NCBI GenBank assembly: GCA_018679295.1
Contig: JAHHLP010000559.1
Coordinates: 1 to 7,770 of the forward strand
Origin: Rhodothermia bacterium
GTDB taxonomy: Bacteria; Bacteroidota; Rhodothermia; Rhodothermales; JABDKH01
DNA length: 7,770 nt
Direction: 5' to 3'
In this document: piece after piece, positions 1-7,268 of the stretch
Numbering within the stretch: position 1 is the first letter of the stretch
Layout of the letters: every line of letters starts with the position of its first letter
The notes under the pieces: generated by a model
Told to the model about the DNA's origin: nothing
Databases searched by the model: none
Seen by the model: only the letters and a program-made list of their open reading frames with translations
Program-made: the position numbers and the translations under genes

Positions 1-2972
1 ACCTGGAAACGCCCCGAGGCCGCCTATCGGCCGCAGCGGATGCCACTCCGTTCGATGAGTTACCGTCCTATCGTTTCACGGATGGAACGTTCGAGAACAT
101 CGACGTCGGTGCGTTTGCCGGTCGTGACAGAATCGACACTAGACTTAATGGAACCTTCAGTCTTTCGCTTCAGGGCATCGACCCGGAGACCCTAACGGCA
201 GACGGACTCTTCGAACTCTCGCCGTCACGGGTTAACAGCGAGGAAATCGATGCGGGTCGGCTTTCCATCGCTGCAGATTCGGGGCGATTCGCGACCAACG
301 CAACGTTTCAACTTGGGGAGGCGAGCCTTGATCTATCCGGTACCACCGACCTGAAAGATGAAGAGCCGTTCGAGGTACGCGGCTCTATCAACAGCCTCAA
401 CGTGGCCGGGCTCATGGGAGCTGACTCCCTTGACTCGCGCGTAAGTGCCACGTTCTATGCAGCTGGGACCGGACTGCGAGACCAGGGAAGGACAGGACAA
501 GGCCGACTGGCAATTACGTCGTCGAACTATCAAGACATCGTCGTTGAGTCGGTTGTGGCAAACCTCTCGATCGACGGGAAGCTGCTTCGTGTTGACACCC
601 TTACTGCCAGATCCAATGTTGCAACTCTCACCGGATCGGGATTAGTGGCCCTCTCGAGCGACCCGGACCTGCCGGAATCCAACCTCGAAGTCGAGGCGGC
701 ACTTATCGACCTGCGCCCCCTCCACTCGGTGGTACCGCCGGCAGCCCGGATGTTTGCGGGCGGTGTTGTAAGCCTCTCTTTCTCAGGCGAACCGGACGAC
801 GTCCGATTTCGCGCCGACGCGCAGCTCAACCGAATATCCTACGGAAACCTCCGAATTGGTGAGGTGGACGCCAGGGTGGTGGGCAGCCTCGACGAGAACC
901 GGCAAGTAGCTGCGGCCGAAAGCAGGGTCGAGATTTCGCAGCTATCGCTACCGACGGTGACGGCTCGAACGACCCGTTTCGAAGCCGCGTACGCCGACGA
1001 CACCGTCAGGTACGAAGCCACTTCGACGCTCGATGACCGAAGAGAAATCCGGACGACCGGCGCAGTCGACCTCGGCGGCGAAAGCACCGATCTGACTATC
1101 AGCACCCTGCGAGTCGTTCTGCAGCAGGAGCGCTGGGAGCTGCTCCAGCCAAGCACCATCACATTCGGGGACGAATACCGAATTCAGAACTTCCTGCTCT
1201 ATTCGGAAACTCAGCAGATAGCCGTCGACGGCTACATCGACCTGGACGGCGAGCAGAGCCTGATACTCACGATCGAGCAGTTCCGCATCGGTTCCGTGGC
1301 CGATTTCTTCGACTACAAAGGCCTGAACGGCACGCTCAACGGCTACATGGACTTGACGGGGCCCGCGCAGGCCCCGATCGTAACCGGATCGCTCACTGCG
1401 GACATCTTGTCATCCGGAAAACCCGTCGGCGACCTGTCCGCGGACCTGTCCTACGCCGACTTGCGGCTCGATATCGACGGACGGCTGCGCAACGAGAACG
1501 GCTCCGCGCTTACGATTGAGGGTCATCTGCCGGTCGACCTGCGACTGTCGGCTCTGGAGGACGATGCGGCCGGCGTAGGAGTGAGTACAGCCGCTGCCGG
1601 GGGAGAGTCGAAACTTACCGTCAAGTCGGACGCCTTCGCGATCGACTGGATACTGCCGTTCCTGGATCCGGAGTTGTTCAGCAGCATCGGAGGCGTCCTT
1701 ACCGGGCAAATGGACGTCGCGGGGACTTTCTCAGAGCCAGAGCTGAGCGGAGAAGCGGTGTTGACCGAGGGATGGGTTGGCCTGACCGAGTTCGGCGTCA
1801 GGTTCACTGACCTGCGGGGCGATTTCGGGTTTACGGACAACCGTATTGAGGTGAATCATCTGGAGGCAAGGTCGGGAGAGGGCTCCGCAATCGTCACCGG
1901 ATCCATCACCCTCTCGGAACTGACACTCGGATCCTTTGACCTCGATATCAGCTCCGAGGACTTCCTCGCGGTTGATAACCGGGAATACCGGGCCTCGGCG
2001 GCATCCGACCTCACGCTCTCCGGCTCCACGCGACAACCCGTTCTGAACGGCTCGGTCAATGTGGCGTCGGCCGACCTGTTCCTCGCCGAAGAGATCGAGG
2101 AGTTCGCAGCCGTCAGGCTGTCCATGGAGGATCTCCAGACGGTTGAGCAGCGGTTTGGTATCCGTATCTCCGAGAAGGACACGACCACGTTCTCCTTCTA
2201 CGAAGCGCTGGCGATGGACCTCACGGTCCAGCTGAGCCGCAACACGTGGCTGCGGTCCAAGAAGAGCCCCGAGATGGACGTCCAGTTCACCGGCGACCTC
2301 GAGGTACGCAAGGAACGCAAGCAGTTTGCGCAGGTGTTCGGAACGATCGAGGTGATCCCGGAGCGCAGCCGTATTGTGCAGTTCGGGAAGACGTTCTCGA
2401 TCACGAAAGGGACACTCACGTATAACGGGCCCATCGATGACCCGATACTCGACATCGAGGCGGAGTACGAAATTCGTGCCTTCAGAAACCCGGAGAATCA
2501 GGTCACGATCACGCTTTCCGCAAACGGCCGCTTTGACGACCTTGATGTGGAACTGAGCTCCGATCCGACGATGGAGATGACCGACATCGTGTCCTACATC
2601 GCCTTCGGACGGCCCGCTTCAGAAAGCCTGCACCTGGGAGGATCGGGGGCGGGGGGTTCGCTGGCAACGAATCTCGCGCTGGGGCAAATCGCCGGCCTTA
2701 TCGAGGACGTGGCGGGGACCGGCCTCGGTCTCGATGTCATCGAAATCGAGCAGCAGGGCCTCGATGCCCGGCTTACGGCCGGAAAGTACGTTCACAGACG
2801 GGTCTATCTCGCGATAAGCCAGCCGCTCAATCTCAGCAGCAGCTCGTCCTCCACGGTGTCCAGCACGCCTGAAATAACAGCCGAGTTCGAGATGCTTCAG
2901 AGTCTACTCCTCCGCGTCCTGAGCAGGCGCAGCTCGATCAGCGTCAATCTGCTCTGGCAATACGCTTATTGA
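1..2972 (+). CDS. tamB: TamB family translocation/assembly module protein, 3' part (5' end outside window)
   Basis: The frame is open from the first complete codon at 3 to the TGA at 2970-2972 (989 codons), so the gene begins upstream; the GTG at 402 is an internal valine codon, not a convincing start. Numbering residues from base 3, most of the protein is low-complexity beta-rich sequence (short D/G-punctuated strands with alternating hydrophobics), as expected of the long beta-taco of AsmA/TamB proteins. The C-terminal third carries the TamB_C (former DUF490) signature: GTLTYNGPIDDP at about 803-814, DIVSYIAFGRP at 861-871, a Gly-rich linker, GKYVHRRVYLAIS at 927-939, and an aromatic end WQYAY. 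TamB family members are anchored in the inner membrane and span the periplasm; in Proteobacteria they partner with the Omp85 protein TamA and are implicated in phospholipid delivery to the outer membrane. The N-terminal anchor is not visible here. Family call is firm; the exact partner in this organism is unknown. Confidence 0.93.
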   Translation, partial: LETPRGRLSAAADATPFDELPSYRFTDGTFENIDVGAFAGRDRIDTRLNGTFSLSLQGIDPETLTADGLFELSPSRVNSEEIDAGRLSIAADSGRFATNATFQLGEASLDLSGTTDLKDEEPFEVRGSINSLNVAGLMGADSLDSRVSATFYAAGTGLRDQGRTGQGRLAITSSNYQDIVVESVVANLSIDGKLLRVDTLTARSNVATLTGSGLVALSSDPDLPESNLEVEAALIDLRPLHSVVPPAARMFAGGVVSLSFSGEPDDVRFRADAQLNRISYGNLRIGEVDARVVGSLDENRQVAAAESRVEISQLSLPTVTARTTRFEAAYADDTVRYEATSTLDDRREIRTTGAVDLGGESTDLTISTLRVVLQQERWELLQPSTITFGDEYRIQNFLLYSETQQIAVDGYIDLDGEQSLILTIEQFRIGSVADFFDYKGLNGTLNGYMDLTGPAQAPIVTGSLTADILSSGKPVGDLSADLSYADLRLDIDGRLRNENGSALTIEGHLPVDLRLSALEDDAAGVGVSTAAAGGESKLTVKSDAFAIDWILPFLDPELFSSIGGVLTGQMDVAGTFSEPELSGEAVLTEGWVGLTEFGVRFTDLRGDFGFTDNRIEVNHLEARSGEGSAIVTGSITLSELTLGSFDLDISSEDFLAVDNREYRASAASDLTLSGSTRQPVLNGSVNVASADLFLAEEIEEFAAVRLSMEDLQTVEQRFGIRISEKDTTTFSFYEALAMDLTVQLSRNTWLRSKKSPEMDVQFTGDLEVRKERKQFAQVFGTIEVIPERSRIVQFGKTFSITKGTLTYNGPIDDPILDIEAEYEIRAFRNPENQVTITLSANGRFDDLDVELSSDPTMEMTDIVSYIAFGRPASESLHLGGSGAGGSLATNLALGQIAGLIEDVAGTGLGLDVIEIEQQGLDARLTAGKYVHRRVYLAISQPLNLSSSSSSTVSSTPEITAEFEMLQSLLLRVLSRRSSISVNLLWQYAY

Positions 2973-3028
2973 GCGAGCAGGTAGAAAACGGCCTGCGCAT
3001 TTAGCATCTTAGGGTTCACCCAACCGGC

Positions 3029-3032
3029 GGAG
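3029..3032 (+). promoter_or_regulatory. Ribosome binding site for mlaE
   Basis: GGAG lies 5 bases before the TTG at 3038. It is the only clear Shine-Dalgarno sequence in front of any gene in the window and supports the unusual TTG start. The other starts (3849, 4667, 5786, 7331) have no good match. Confidence 0.55.
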
Positions 3033-3037
3033 ATCAC

Positions 3038-3844
3038 TTGTCCGAAACCACCGAGCCTCTTCCACTCGAACAGAGGAGCATCATCCTCTCCTTCGCGAAT
3101 CGCGCAGGCGACCTCGCATTGTTTGCAATTGAGTTCTTCAAACGGTTCTGGCGGCGGCCGTTCGAGATTCGAGAGCTGTTCAATCAGATGGACGAAGTTG
3201 GCGCCAAGAGCTTCATCCTGACGTCCGTCACCGGATTCTCTATCGGCGTCGTCCTCGCGATGCAGAGCCGCGGGACACTGATCCGTTTCGGCGCAGAGGC
3301 CGTACTGCCCAACATGCTCGCCCTCTCCGTGTTCAAGGAGATTGGGCCGGTGATCACCTCTCTCGTACTCGCCGGTCGGCTCGGAGCCGGAATAGGTGCC
3401 GAGATCGGTTCGATGCGCGTGACCGAGCAGATAGACGCGCTTGAAGTCGCAGCCCTCAAGCCATTTCACTACCTGGTGATCACGCGCGTGTTGGCCTGCG
3501 TCATCGTCTTCCCGATTCTGACCGTCTGGACAGACACGCTTGCGATGATCGGCGGCTATCTCGAATCGGTGCTAGCCGTCGGTATGGACTACCGCATCTT
3601 CCTGAACTCCGCCTTCGAGACGATCCGCATCTCCGACCTGGTGGTCGACACGATGAAAACCTCGATCTTCGGTTTTATCGTTGCGATCGTCAGTTGCTAC
3701 ATGGGTTACACCGTTCGCGGAGGCACGCGTGAAGTGGGGCAGGCAGCCATGCAGGCTGTCGTATTGTCGGCCTTGCTGATCTTCATCTCGGACGTCATCG
3801 TCGTGCGACTTTCGCTCATGATCTTCGGCGACATATCGGGCTGA
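3038..3844 (+). CDS. mlaE: MlaE family lipid ABC transporter permease
   Basis: This 268-residue protein is the inner-membrane permease subunit of an MCE-associated ABC transporter, which moves phospholipid or other lipids between the inner membrane and periplasm. It matches the MlaE/YrbE family in length (about 260) and in its diagnostic core: KEIGPVITSLVLAGRLGAG at about 100-118, followed by AEIGSMRVTEQIDALEV at 121-137. An amphipathic N-terminal stretch (FANRAGDLALFAIEFFKRFW, 19-38) precedes about five hydrophobic segments near 58-77, 92-112, 145-170, 205-224 and 235-262. The TTG start is chosen because it has GGAG 5 bases upstream and gives a family-typical N terminus. It begins 65 bases after tamB and ends 4 bases before the ATPase gene, so translation with the ATPase is probably coupled. 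The lipid substrate and direction of transport cannot be read from sequence. Confidence 0.94.
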   Translation: MSETTEPLPLEQRSIILSFANRAGDLALFAIEFFKRFWRRPFEIRELFNQMDEVGAKSFILTSVTGFSIGVVLAMQSRGTLIRFGAEAVLPNMLALSVFKEIGPVITSLVLAGRLGAGIGAEIGSMRVTEQIDALEVAALKPFHYLVITRVLACVIVFPILTVWTDTLAMIGGYLESVLAVGMDYRIFLNSAFETIRISDLVVDTMKTSIFGFIVAIVSCYMGYTVRGGTREVGQAAMQAVVLSALLIFISDVIVVRLSLMIFGDISG

Positions 3845-3848
3845 CGAC

Positions 3849-4625
3849 GTGAACGACCAATTACAAACCGTTTCGGCTAACGGCGCACCTCCCCCCGACG
3901 ACGTGATCGTGGAGATCCGATCGCTCCACAAGGGCTTTGGCACCAAGCAGGTTCTTAGGGGGGTCGATCTGAGCGTCCGAGAAGGCGATTCTGCGGTTGT
4001 AATGGGAGGCTCAGGAACCGGAAAAAGCGTTCTCGTCAAGCATGTCGTGGGTCTGCTTCGACAGGATTCGGGAGAAGTGTGGGCGATGGGTCATAAGGTG
4101 GACGACATGGACGGCGACGAACTGGACCGCCTCCGCCTTTCTACGGGATACGTGTTCCAGGGAGGGGCACTATTCGACTCGATGACCGTGTCGGAGAATC
4201 TAGGGTTCATCCTGGAGCGCCATTCCGACCTGTCCAAGCAGGAGCGGTCCGAACGGATTCGGGAGGCCCTCAATTGGGTCAACCTACCAGAGAAGGGGCC
4301 TCAATACCCCGCAGAACTCTCCGGCGGCCAGAAGAAGCGCGTCGGCCTGGCGCGTGCGATCATTCTCGAGCCCGACCTCATGCTCTACGATGAGCCGACG
4401 ACCGGACTCGACCCGATATCGGTTCGCACCGTTTCGAATCTCATCGTCCGGCTCAGGGACGAGAGAGGCATCTCGTCCATCGCTATCACGCACGACCTTC
4501 TGTGCGCTGAGATCATCGCAGACACGGCACATTTTCTGTACGATGGGGAGATTGTGGCGAGCGGGAAGCTCGACGAGGTCCGCAAGGCCGATCACCCTGA
4601 AATCCGCAACTTCTTCGGTGACTAG
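3849..4625 (+). CDS. mlaF: MlaF family ABC transporter ATP-binding protein
   Basis: This 258-residue cytoplasmic ATPase would power the MlaE permease. All nucleotide-binding motifs are present: Walker A GGSGTGKS (53-60), Q-loop glutamine 104 in YVFQGGALFDS, signature LSGGQKKR (157-164), Walker B LMLYDE with catalytic Glu182, D-loop TGLDP (185-189), and H-loop His215. The FQGGALFDSMTVSENL stretch (103-118) is typical of the MlaF/MCE-linked subgroup, which often reads GALFDSLTV. The GTG start at 3849 follows the mlaE stop by 4 bases without an obvious ribosome site. A second in-frame GTG at 3903 (residue 19) is possible and would remove a poorly conserved Pro/Asp-rich leader, but it too lacks a Shine-Dalgarno sequence. 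No C-terminal extension is seen. E. coli MlaF works with the small STAS protein MlaB; no such gene is in the window. Confidence 0.94.
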   Translation: MNDQLQTVSANGAPPPDDVIVEIRSLHKGFGTKQVLRGVDLSVREGDSAVVMGGSGTGKSVLVKHVVGLLRQDSGEVWAMGHKVDDMDGDELDRLRLSTGYVFQGGALFDSMTVSENLGFILERHSDLSKQERSERIREALNWVNLPEKGPQYPAELSGGQKKRVGLARAIILEPDLMLYDEPTTGLDPISVRTVSNLIVRLRDERGISSIAITHDLLCAEIIADTAHFLYDGEIVASGKLDEVRKADHPEIRNFFGD

Positions 4626-4628
4626 ATG

Positions 4629-4657
4629 TTCTTACCGCTCAGTCCCGGACCTATACT
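4629..4657 (+). promoter_or_regulatory. Weak candidate promoter in the mlaF-mce gap
   Basis: The 41-base gap before the MCE gene holds TATACT (4652-4657), a five-of-six match to a sigma-70 -10 box, preceded at a 17-base spacing by TTCTTA (4629-4634), only a three-of-six match to TTGACA. Initiation would fall near 4664, giving an almost leaderless mRNA starting at ATG 4667. The gap is also visibly more AT-rich than the genes around it. This may be chance; the gene is equally well explained as part of the upstream operon. Confidence 0.18.
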
Positions 4658-4666
4658 AAAGATAGA

Positions 4667-5776
4667 ATGACGCGTCAGACGCGGACTGGTATTCTTGTTA
4701 TCGCTGGGGCGGCCCTCTTCATGGCAGCGCTGTTTACCATTGCCAACCGCTCCTTCCTGTTTAGCGACACCTTCTTCATTCAGTCGCGATATACCTCGGT
4801 TGCCGGATTGGCGTCGGGCGCGAAGGTTCAGTATCAGGGAGTGAACGTCGGGCGTGTGCAGTCCGTGCGTCTGCCGGTAGAGCCGGGTGGGAAGATCGAG
4901 GTGGACATGGCCATCGACGAGAAGGCGCGGCGCGTAATTACGAAGAACACGCAGGCACAGATCAAGAGCGACGGCCTCGTCGGTAACCAGATTGTCGTTC
5001 TTGTTACGCCGGAGGACTTCGGCGAGCCGATTCAGGACGGCGACATCATCAACGGCGTTGATCCGTTCGACCTGTTCGAGATTACTGACCGTGCGCTCGA
5101 GTCGGTTCAGAACTTCGAGAAAGCGGCGACTTCGTTTGACCAGATCATGCGCGATGTGCGTGCCGGAGAGGGCACCCTTGGCAAGATCATCTACGACTCG
5201 ACGCTGTATTACACGTTTGTGCGTACCGCAACGGAGACGCAGAACCTGATGGAGTCGATGGCCGACAATGCAACCAGTCTCGTGACTCTTGCAGACGAGG
5301 CGACACAAGGGGTGAAGACGATTCTCGACAAGGTTGAGCACGGCGAGGGAACGGTGGCCCGCCTCATCAACGATCCCCAGTTGTACGAGGAGTTTCTCGC
5401 CGCAGCGGACAGCGTACACGAGATCATGTCTGTTTTGCGCGTGGTCCTCGGTCACATGGAAGAGACCACAAACTGGGGTGCGCTCGGTGCCTACCGCTTC
5501 GCGGAGCTGATGGAGGCGGCGAAGCACAACTGGCTGTTTAAGCGCTACTTCGAGGAACGCGGCCACATGGAGCTGGCGCCGTTTGAAGTCCGCGAGAGGG
5601 CTATCGAGGAAAGCTATAAGAAGCTTATTCGGAGAGAGCGCGAGCTCCTCGAGTGGGAAGAGCGCCTTCGCACGGAACAGGAGAAACTCAACGAACAGGC
5701 ATCTCTTGACGGTGCCGTCCCACAGCAGCCGGCGCGCACGGCCGCAGAGGGCGAGATGACCTCAGCGTCCGAGTAG
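4667..5776 (+). CDS. mlaD: MCE (MlaD) family lipid-binding protein with C-terminal helical extension
   Basis: This 369-residue protein is the periplasmic substrate-binding subunit of the MlaE/MlaF transporter. One membrane anchor lies at about 8-26 after the short charged N terminus MTRQTR. The MCE domain runs from about 38 to 117, with the family hallmarks VAGLASGAKVQYQGVNVGRV (45-64), IKSDGLVGNQIVVL (99-112) and a closing acidic DGDII turn. The rest (about 135-345) looks helical, with a repeated GEGT motif at 167-184 and 226-243, a WLFKRYFEERG patch at 289-299, and a highly charged coiled-coil-like stretch at 305-345, then a Pro/Ala/Ser tail. E. coli MlaD is about half this length, so this resembles longer MCE proteins of Bacteroidota and relatives whose helices may build a tube or needle. 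The symbol marks family membership only, not proven equivalence to E. coli MlaD. ATG 4667 gives the expected anchor; no Shine-Dalgarno sequence is visible. Confidence 0.9.
   Translation: MTRQTRTGILVIAGAALFMAALFTIANRSFLFSDTFFIQSRYTSVAGLASGAKVQYQGVNVGRVQSVRLPVEPGGKIEVDMAIDEKARRVITKNTQAQIKSDGLVGNQIVVLVTPEDFGEPIQDGDIINGVDPFDLFEITDRALESVQNFEKAATSFDQIMRDVRAGEGTLGKIIYDSTLYYTFVRTATETQNLMESMADNATSLVTLADEATQGVKTILDKVEHGEGTVARLINDPQLYEEFLAAADSVHEIMSVLRVVLGHMEETTNWGALGAYRFAELMEAAKHNWLFKRYFEERGHMELAPFEVRERAIEESYKKLIRRERELLEWEERLRTEQEKLNEQASLDGAVPQQPARTAAEGEMTSASE
5165..5395 (+). repeat. Internal protein repeat (GEGT motif, two copies) in the MCE protein
   Basis: Copy 1 (5165-5218) encodes GEGTLGKIIYDSTLYYTF and copy 2 (5342-5395) encodes GEGTVARLINDPQLYEEF, 59 residues apart start to start. 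Ten of 18 positions are identical (GEGT, the second I, D, L, Y, F and one L/I-type position is conservative). The repeat is at protein level; the DNA copies have diverged. The pattern GxGTxxxLlxDxxLYxxl recurs in long MCE proteins, where it probably marks turns between long helices. Confidence 0.75.
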
Positions 5777-5785
5777 CTGCTGCCC

Positions 5786-7039
5786 ATGGCATCCGACGGC
5801 AAATCCCGGTCCGAGTCCCGGTCCAGTGACGGACTCAGCGCCCTCGACGCGACGCTCATTGGCGGGAGCATGGCACTCTTCCTCGTGCTGCTCTACACCA
5901 TGCGTGAGTTTCTCAATCCGATCCTCGTCGGTGGAGCGGGCTTCATCCTGCTGTGGCCGATTCGCTCGCACCGCGCCGTGCGTGCCATCCTTATCTCCGG
6001 CGCGTTTCTGCTCATCCTGTGGTTCTTCGATCGCATCAGCACGGTATTGCTTCCGTTTGGTGTCGCGTATTTGCTCGCGTTCCTTTTCAGCCCCGTCGTC
6101 AGGTTTCTGAATCAGCGGTTCAGGGTACCCCGGTGGACGTCCTCGCTCATCGTCACCGGCATTATCATCGGCGTATTTGCGACGATCTTCCTCATCCTCG
6201 TGCCGAACCTTGTCGGGCAGCTCGAGGTGCTCGGCGGGCGCATGCTGGGCGGAATCAGCGGATTCAGGGGGTGGCTTTCCGATCTCACCATTCTCGACAA
6301 CCTCGAGGGCTCGGGACTCATCGAGAAAGACACCTTCATCTCCCTGGTCATTGCCGCCGTGCAGGATCAGGCCACCGCCCTAGCGAGCGGAATCCCGGAC
6401 GCGGCACAGCAAGTGGTCCGTTCGATCGGGTCGATTCTCGGACTGATCACCGTTGTGGCGATCATGCCGGTATTGATCTTTTACAACGTCAAGGATTTCG
6501 AGGGGATATCCGAACGCCTCCGCGACCTCTTCCCCACGTTTGGAGGCCGAAGGGAATACCTGATCCAGGCTGGCTCCGTGGTCGGCAATTACCTCCGGGG
6601 GCAACTGACCATCAGTGCGATCGCAGCCTTCAACGTTTCGGTACTGCTCGTCATTTTTGATGTCCCGTTTGCATTGCTGATCGGATTACTCGGTGGTCTG
6701 CTGAACATGATCCCGAATGTGGGAGCCATCATTACCAATCTGATCGGGATTACGCTGGCGATCGTGTTCGGCGATCCGTGGCTCGTGAAGGCCGCCATAG
6801 TTTTCGCAGTTCTTCTTGGACAGTCTCTCCTCGAGCAATCGGTCCTCACGCCCCAGATTCTCGGCCGGCAGGTAGGACTGCATCCGATCCTGATCATCCT
6901 TTCGCTCTTCGTATTCGGGACGTTCTTTGGCCTTTTGGGGCTGTTCATCGCTGTGCCCGTAACAGCCCTGATCGTCACGGCATACAAGGCGTGGCAGGAG
7001 GAACTCAACTTTGAGATCGCTGATTTCGTCGCTACCTAG
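5786..7039 (+). CDS. AI-2E/PerM family (UPF0118) transporter-like membrane protein
   Basis: This 417-residue inner-membrane protein has about eight to ten hydrophobic segments and the conserved core of the AI-2E/PerM superfamily: NYLRGQLTISAI (268-279), GLLNMIPNVGAII (304-316), and VLTPQILGRQVGLHP (353-367) followed by the FGLLGLFIAVPVTA membrane segment. Characterised members include E. coli TqsA (linked to autoinducer-2 export) and sodium/proton antiporters in other bacteria, but most members have no known substrate. It is longer than the usual 340-370 residues: a Ser/Arg-rich soluble leader (1-16) and about three extra N-terminal membrane segments (22-58 and 66-81) precede the family core, which starts near ISTVLLPFGVAYLLAFL (84-100). 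ATG 5786 begins 9 bases after the MCE stop, so it is probably cotranscribed with the lipid transporter, though that does not prove a shared function. No Shine-Dalgarno sequence is visible and no strong terminator follows. Confidence 0.9.
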   Translation: MASDGKSRSESRSSDGLSALDATLIGGSMALFLVLLYTMREFLNPILVGGAGFILLWPIRSHRAVRAILISGAFLLILWFFDRISTVLLPFGVAYLLAFLFSPVVRFLNQRFRVPRWTSSLIVTGIIIGVFATIFLILVPNLVGQLEVLGGRMLGGISGFRGWLSDLTILDNLEGSGLIEKDTFISLVIAAVQDQATALASGIPDAAQQVVRSIGSILGLITVVAIMPVLIFYNVKDFEGISERLRDLFPTFGGRREYLIQAGSVVGNYLRGQLTISAIAAFNVSVLLVIFDVPFALLIGLLGGLLNMIPNVGAIITNLIGITLAIVFGDPWLVKAAIVFAVLLGQSLLEQSVLTPQILGRQVGLHPILIILSLFVFGTFFGLLGLFIAVPVTALIVTAYKAWQEELNFEIADFVAT

Positions 7040-7150
7040 CTCGAAATAAGGGGCACATCGGACCGCCGTGTAACAGCCTAGCCGTCAGCGGGACAAAGGA
7101 CGACCCGACTCATTGCACCCTGTTTTTCATGCAGACACCACCCTACCGCG

Positions 7151-7174
7151 AGTTCCAAAGCTTAAGTTTGAACT
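7151..7174. promoter_or_regulatory. Imperfect dyad overlapping a Bacteroidota-type -7 element
   Basis: AGTTC (7151-7155) pairs with GAACT (7170-7174) and, after a single unpaired C, AAA (7157-7159) pairs with TTT (7167-7169), around a GCTTAAG centre. The right half includes TAAGTTTG (7163-7170), an exact match to TAnnTTTG, the -7 consensus described for Bacteroides and Flavobacterium promoters. No TTTG or TTG -33 element is found at the proper distance upstream, so promoter status is weak. A start near 7177 would give the methyltransferase a leader of roughly 150 bases containing both hairpins. Confidence 0.22.
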
Positions 7175-7234
7175 TGGGGTCTTGATGTTAGATGCGCACG
7201 GATCACAACAGATGTCGGGGTTCGGATTGATATC

Positions 7235-7251
7235 TGCCAGCCCAACTGGCA
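7235..7251. other. Hairpin 1 (6-bp stem, 5-base loop)
   Basis: TGCCAG (7235-7240) and CTGGCA (7246-7251) are perfectly complementary around CCCAA. A-rich sequence follows on the + strand, not a T tract, so this is not a canonical terminator in either direction. It could be RNA structure in a leader or an operator dyad. Confidence 0.4.
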
Positions 7252-7268
7252 AAACAAAAGCCGTCCGA

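Noticed and set aside
402..404. GTG at 402 as the start of the tamB gene
   Set aside because: The frame stays open to the window edge with TamB-like beta-rich sequence upstream, so this is an internal codon.
2636..2656. G-rich run in tamB (GGG, G5, G6), considered as a phase-variation tract or G-quadruplex
   Set aside because: The homopolymers are too short for typical slippage switches and there are only three runs of three or more G; it simply encodes a Gly-rich linker.
2977..2996. Possible terminator after tamB (GCAGG pairing with CCTGC)
   Set aside because: The stem is only 5 bp with a 10-base loop and no following T tract, so it does not support ending the transcript before mlaE.
4622..5566. 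A 314-codon open frame on the minus strand opposite the MCE gene
   Set aside because: It mirrors the coding frame of a well-supported gene; its product is rich in His, Arg and Leu without domains, as is typical of antisense shadows in GC-rich DNA.
5953..6660. A 235-codon + strand open frame inside the AI-2E gene
   Set aside because: It lies in another frame of a confidently recognised membrane protein, and its Arg/His/Pro-rich product has no recognisable features.
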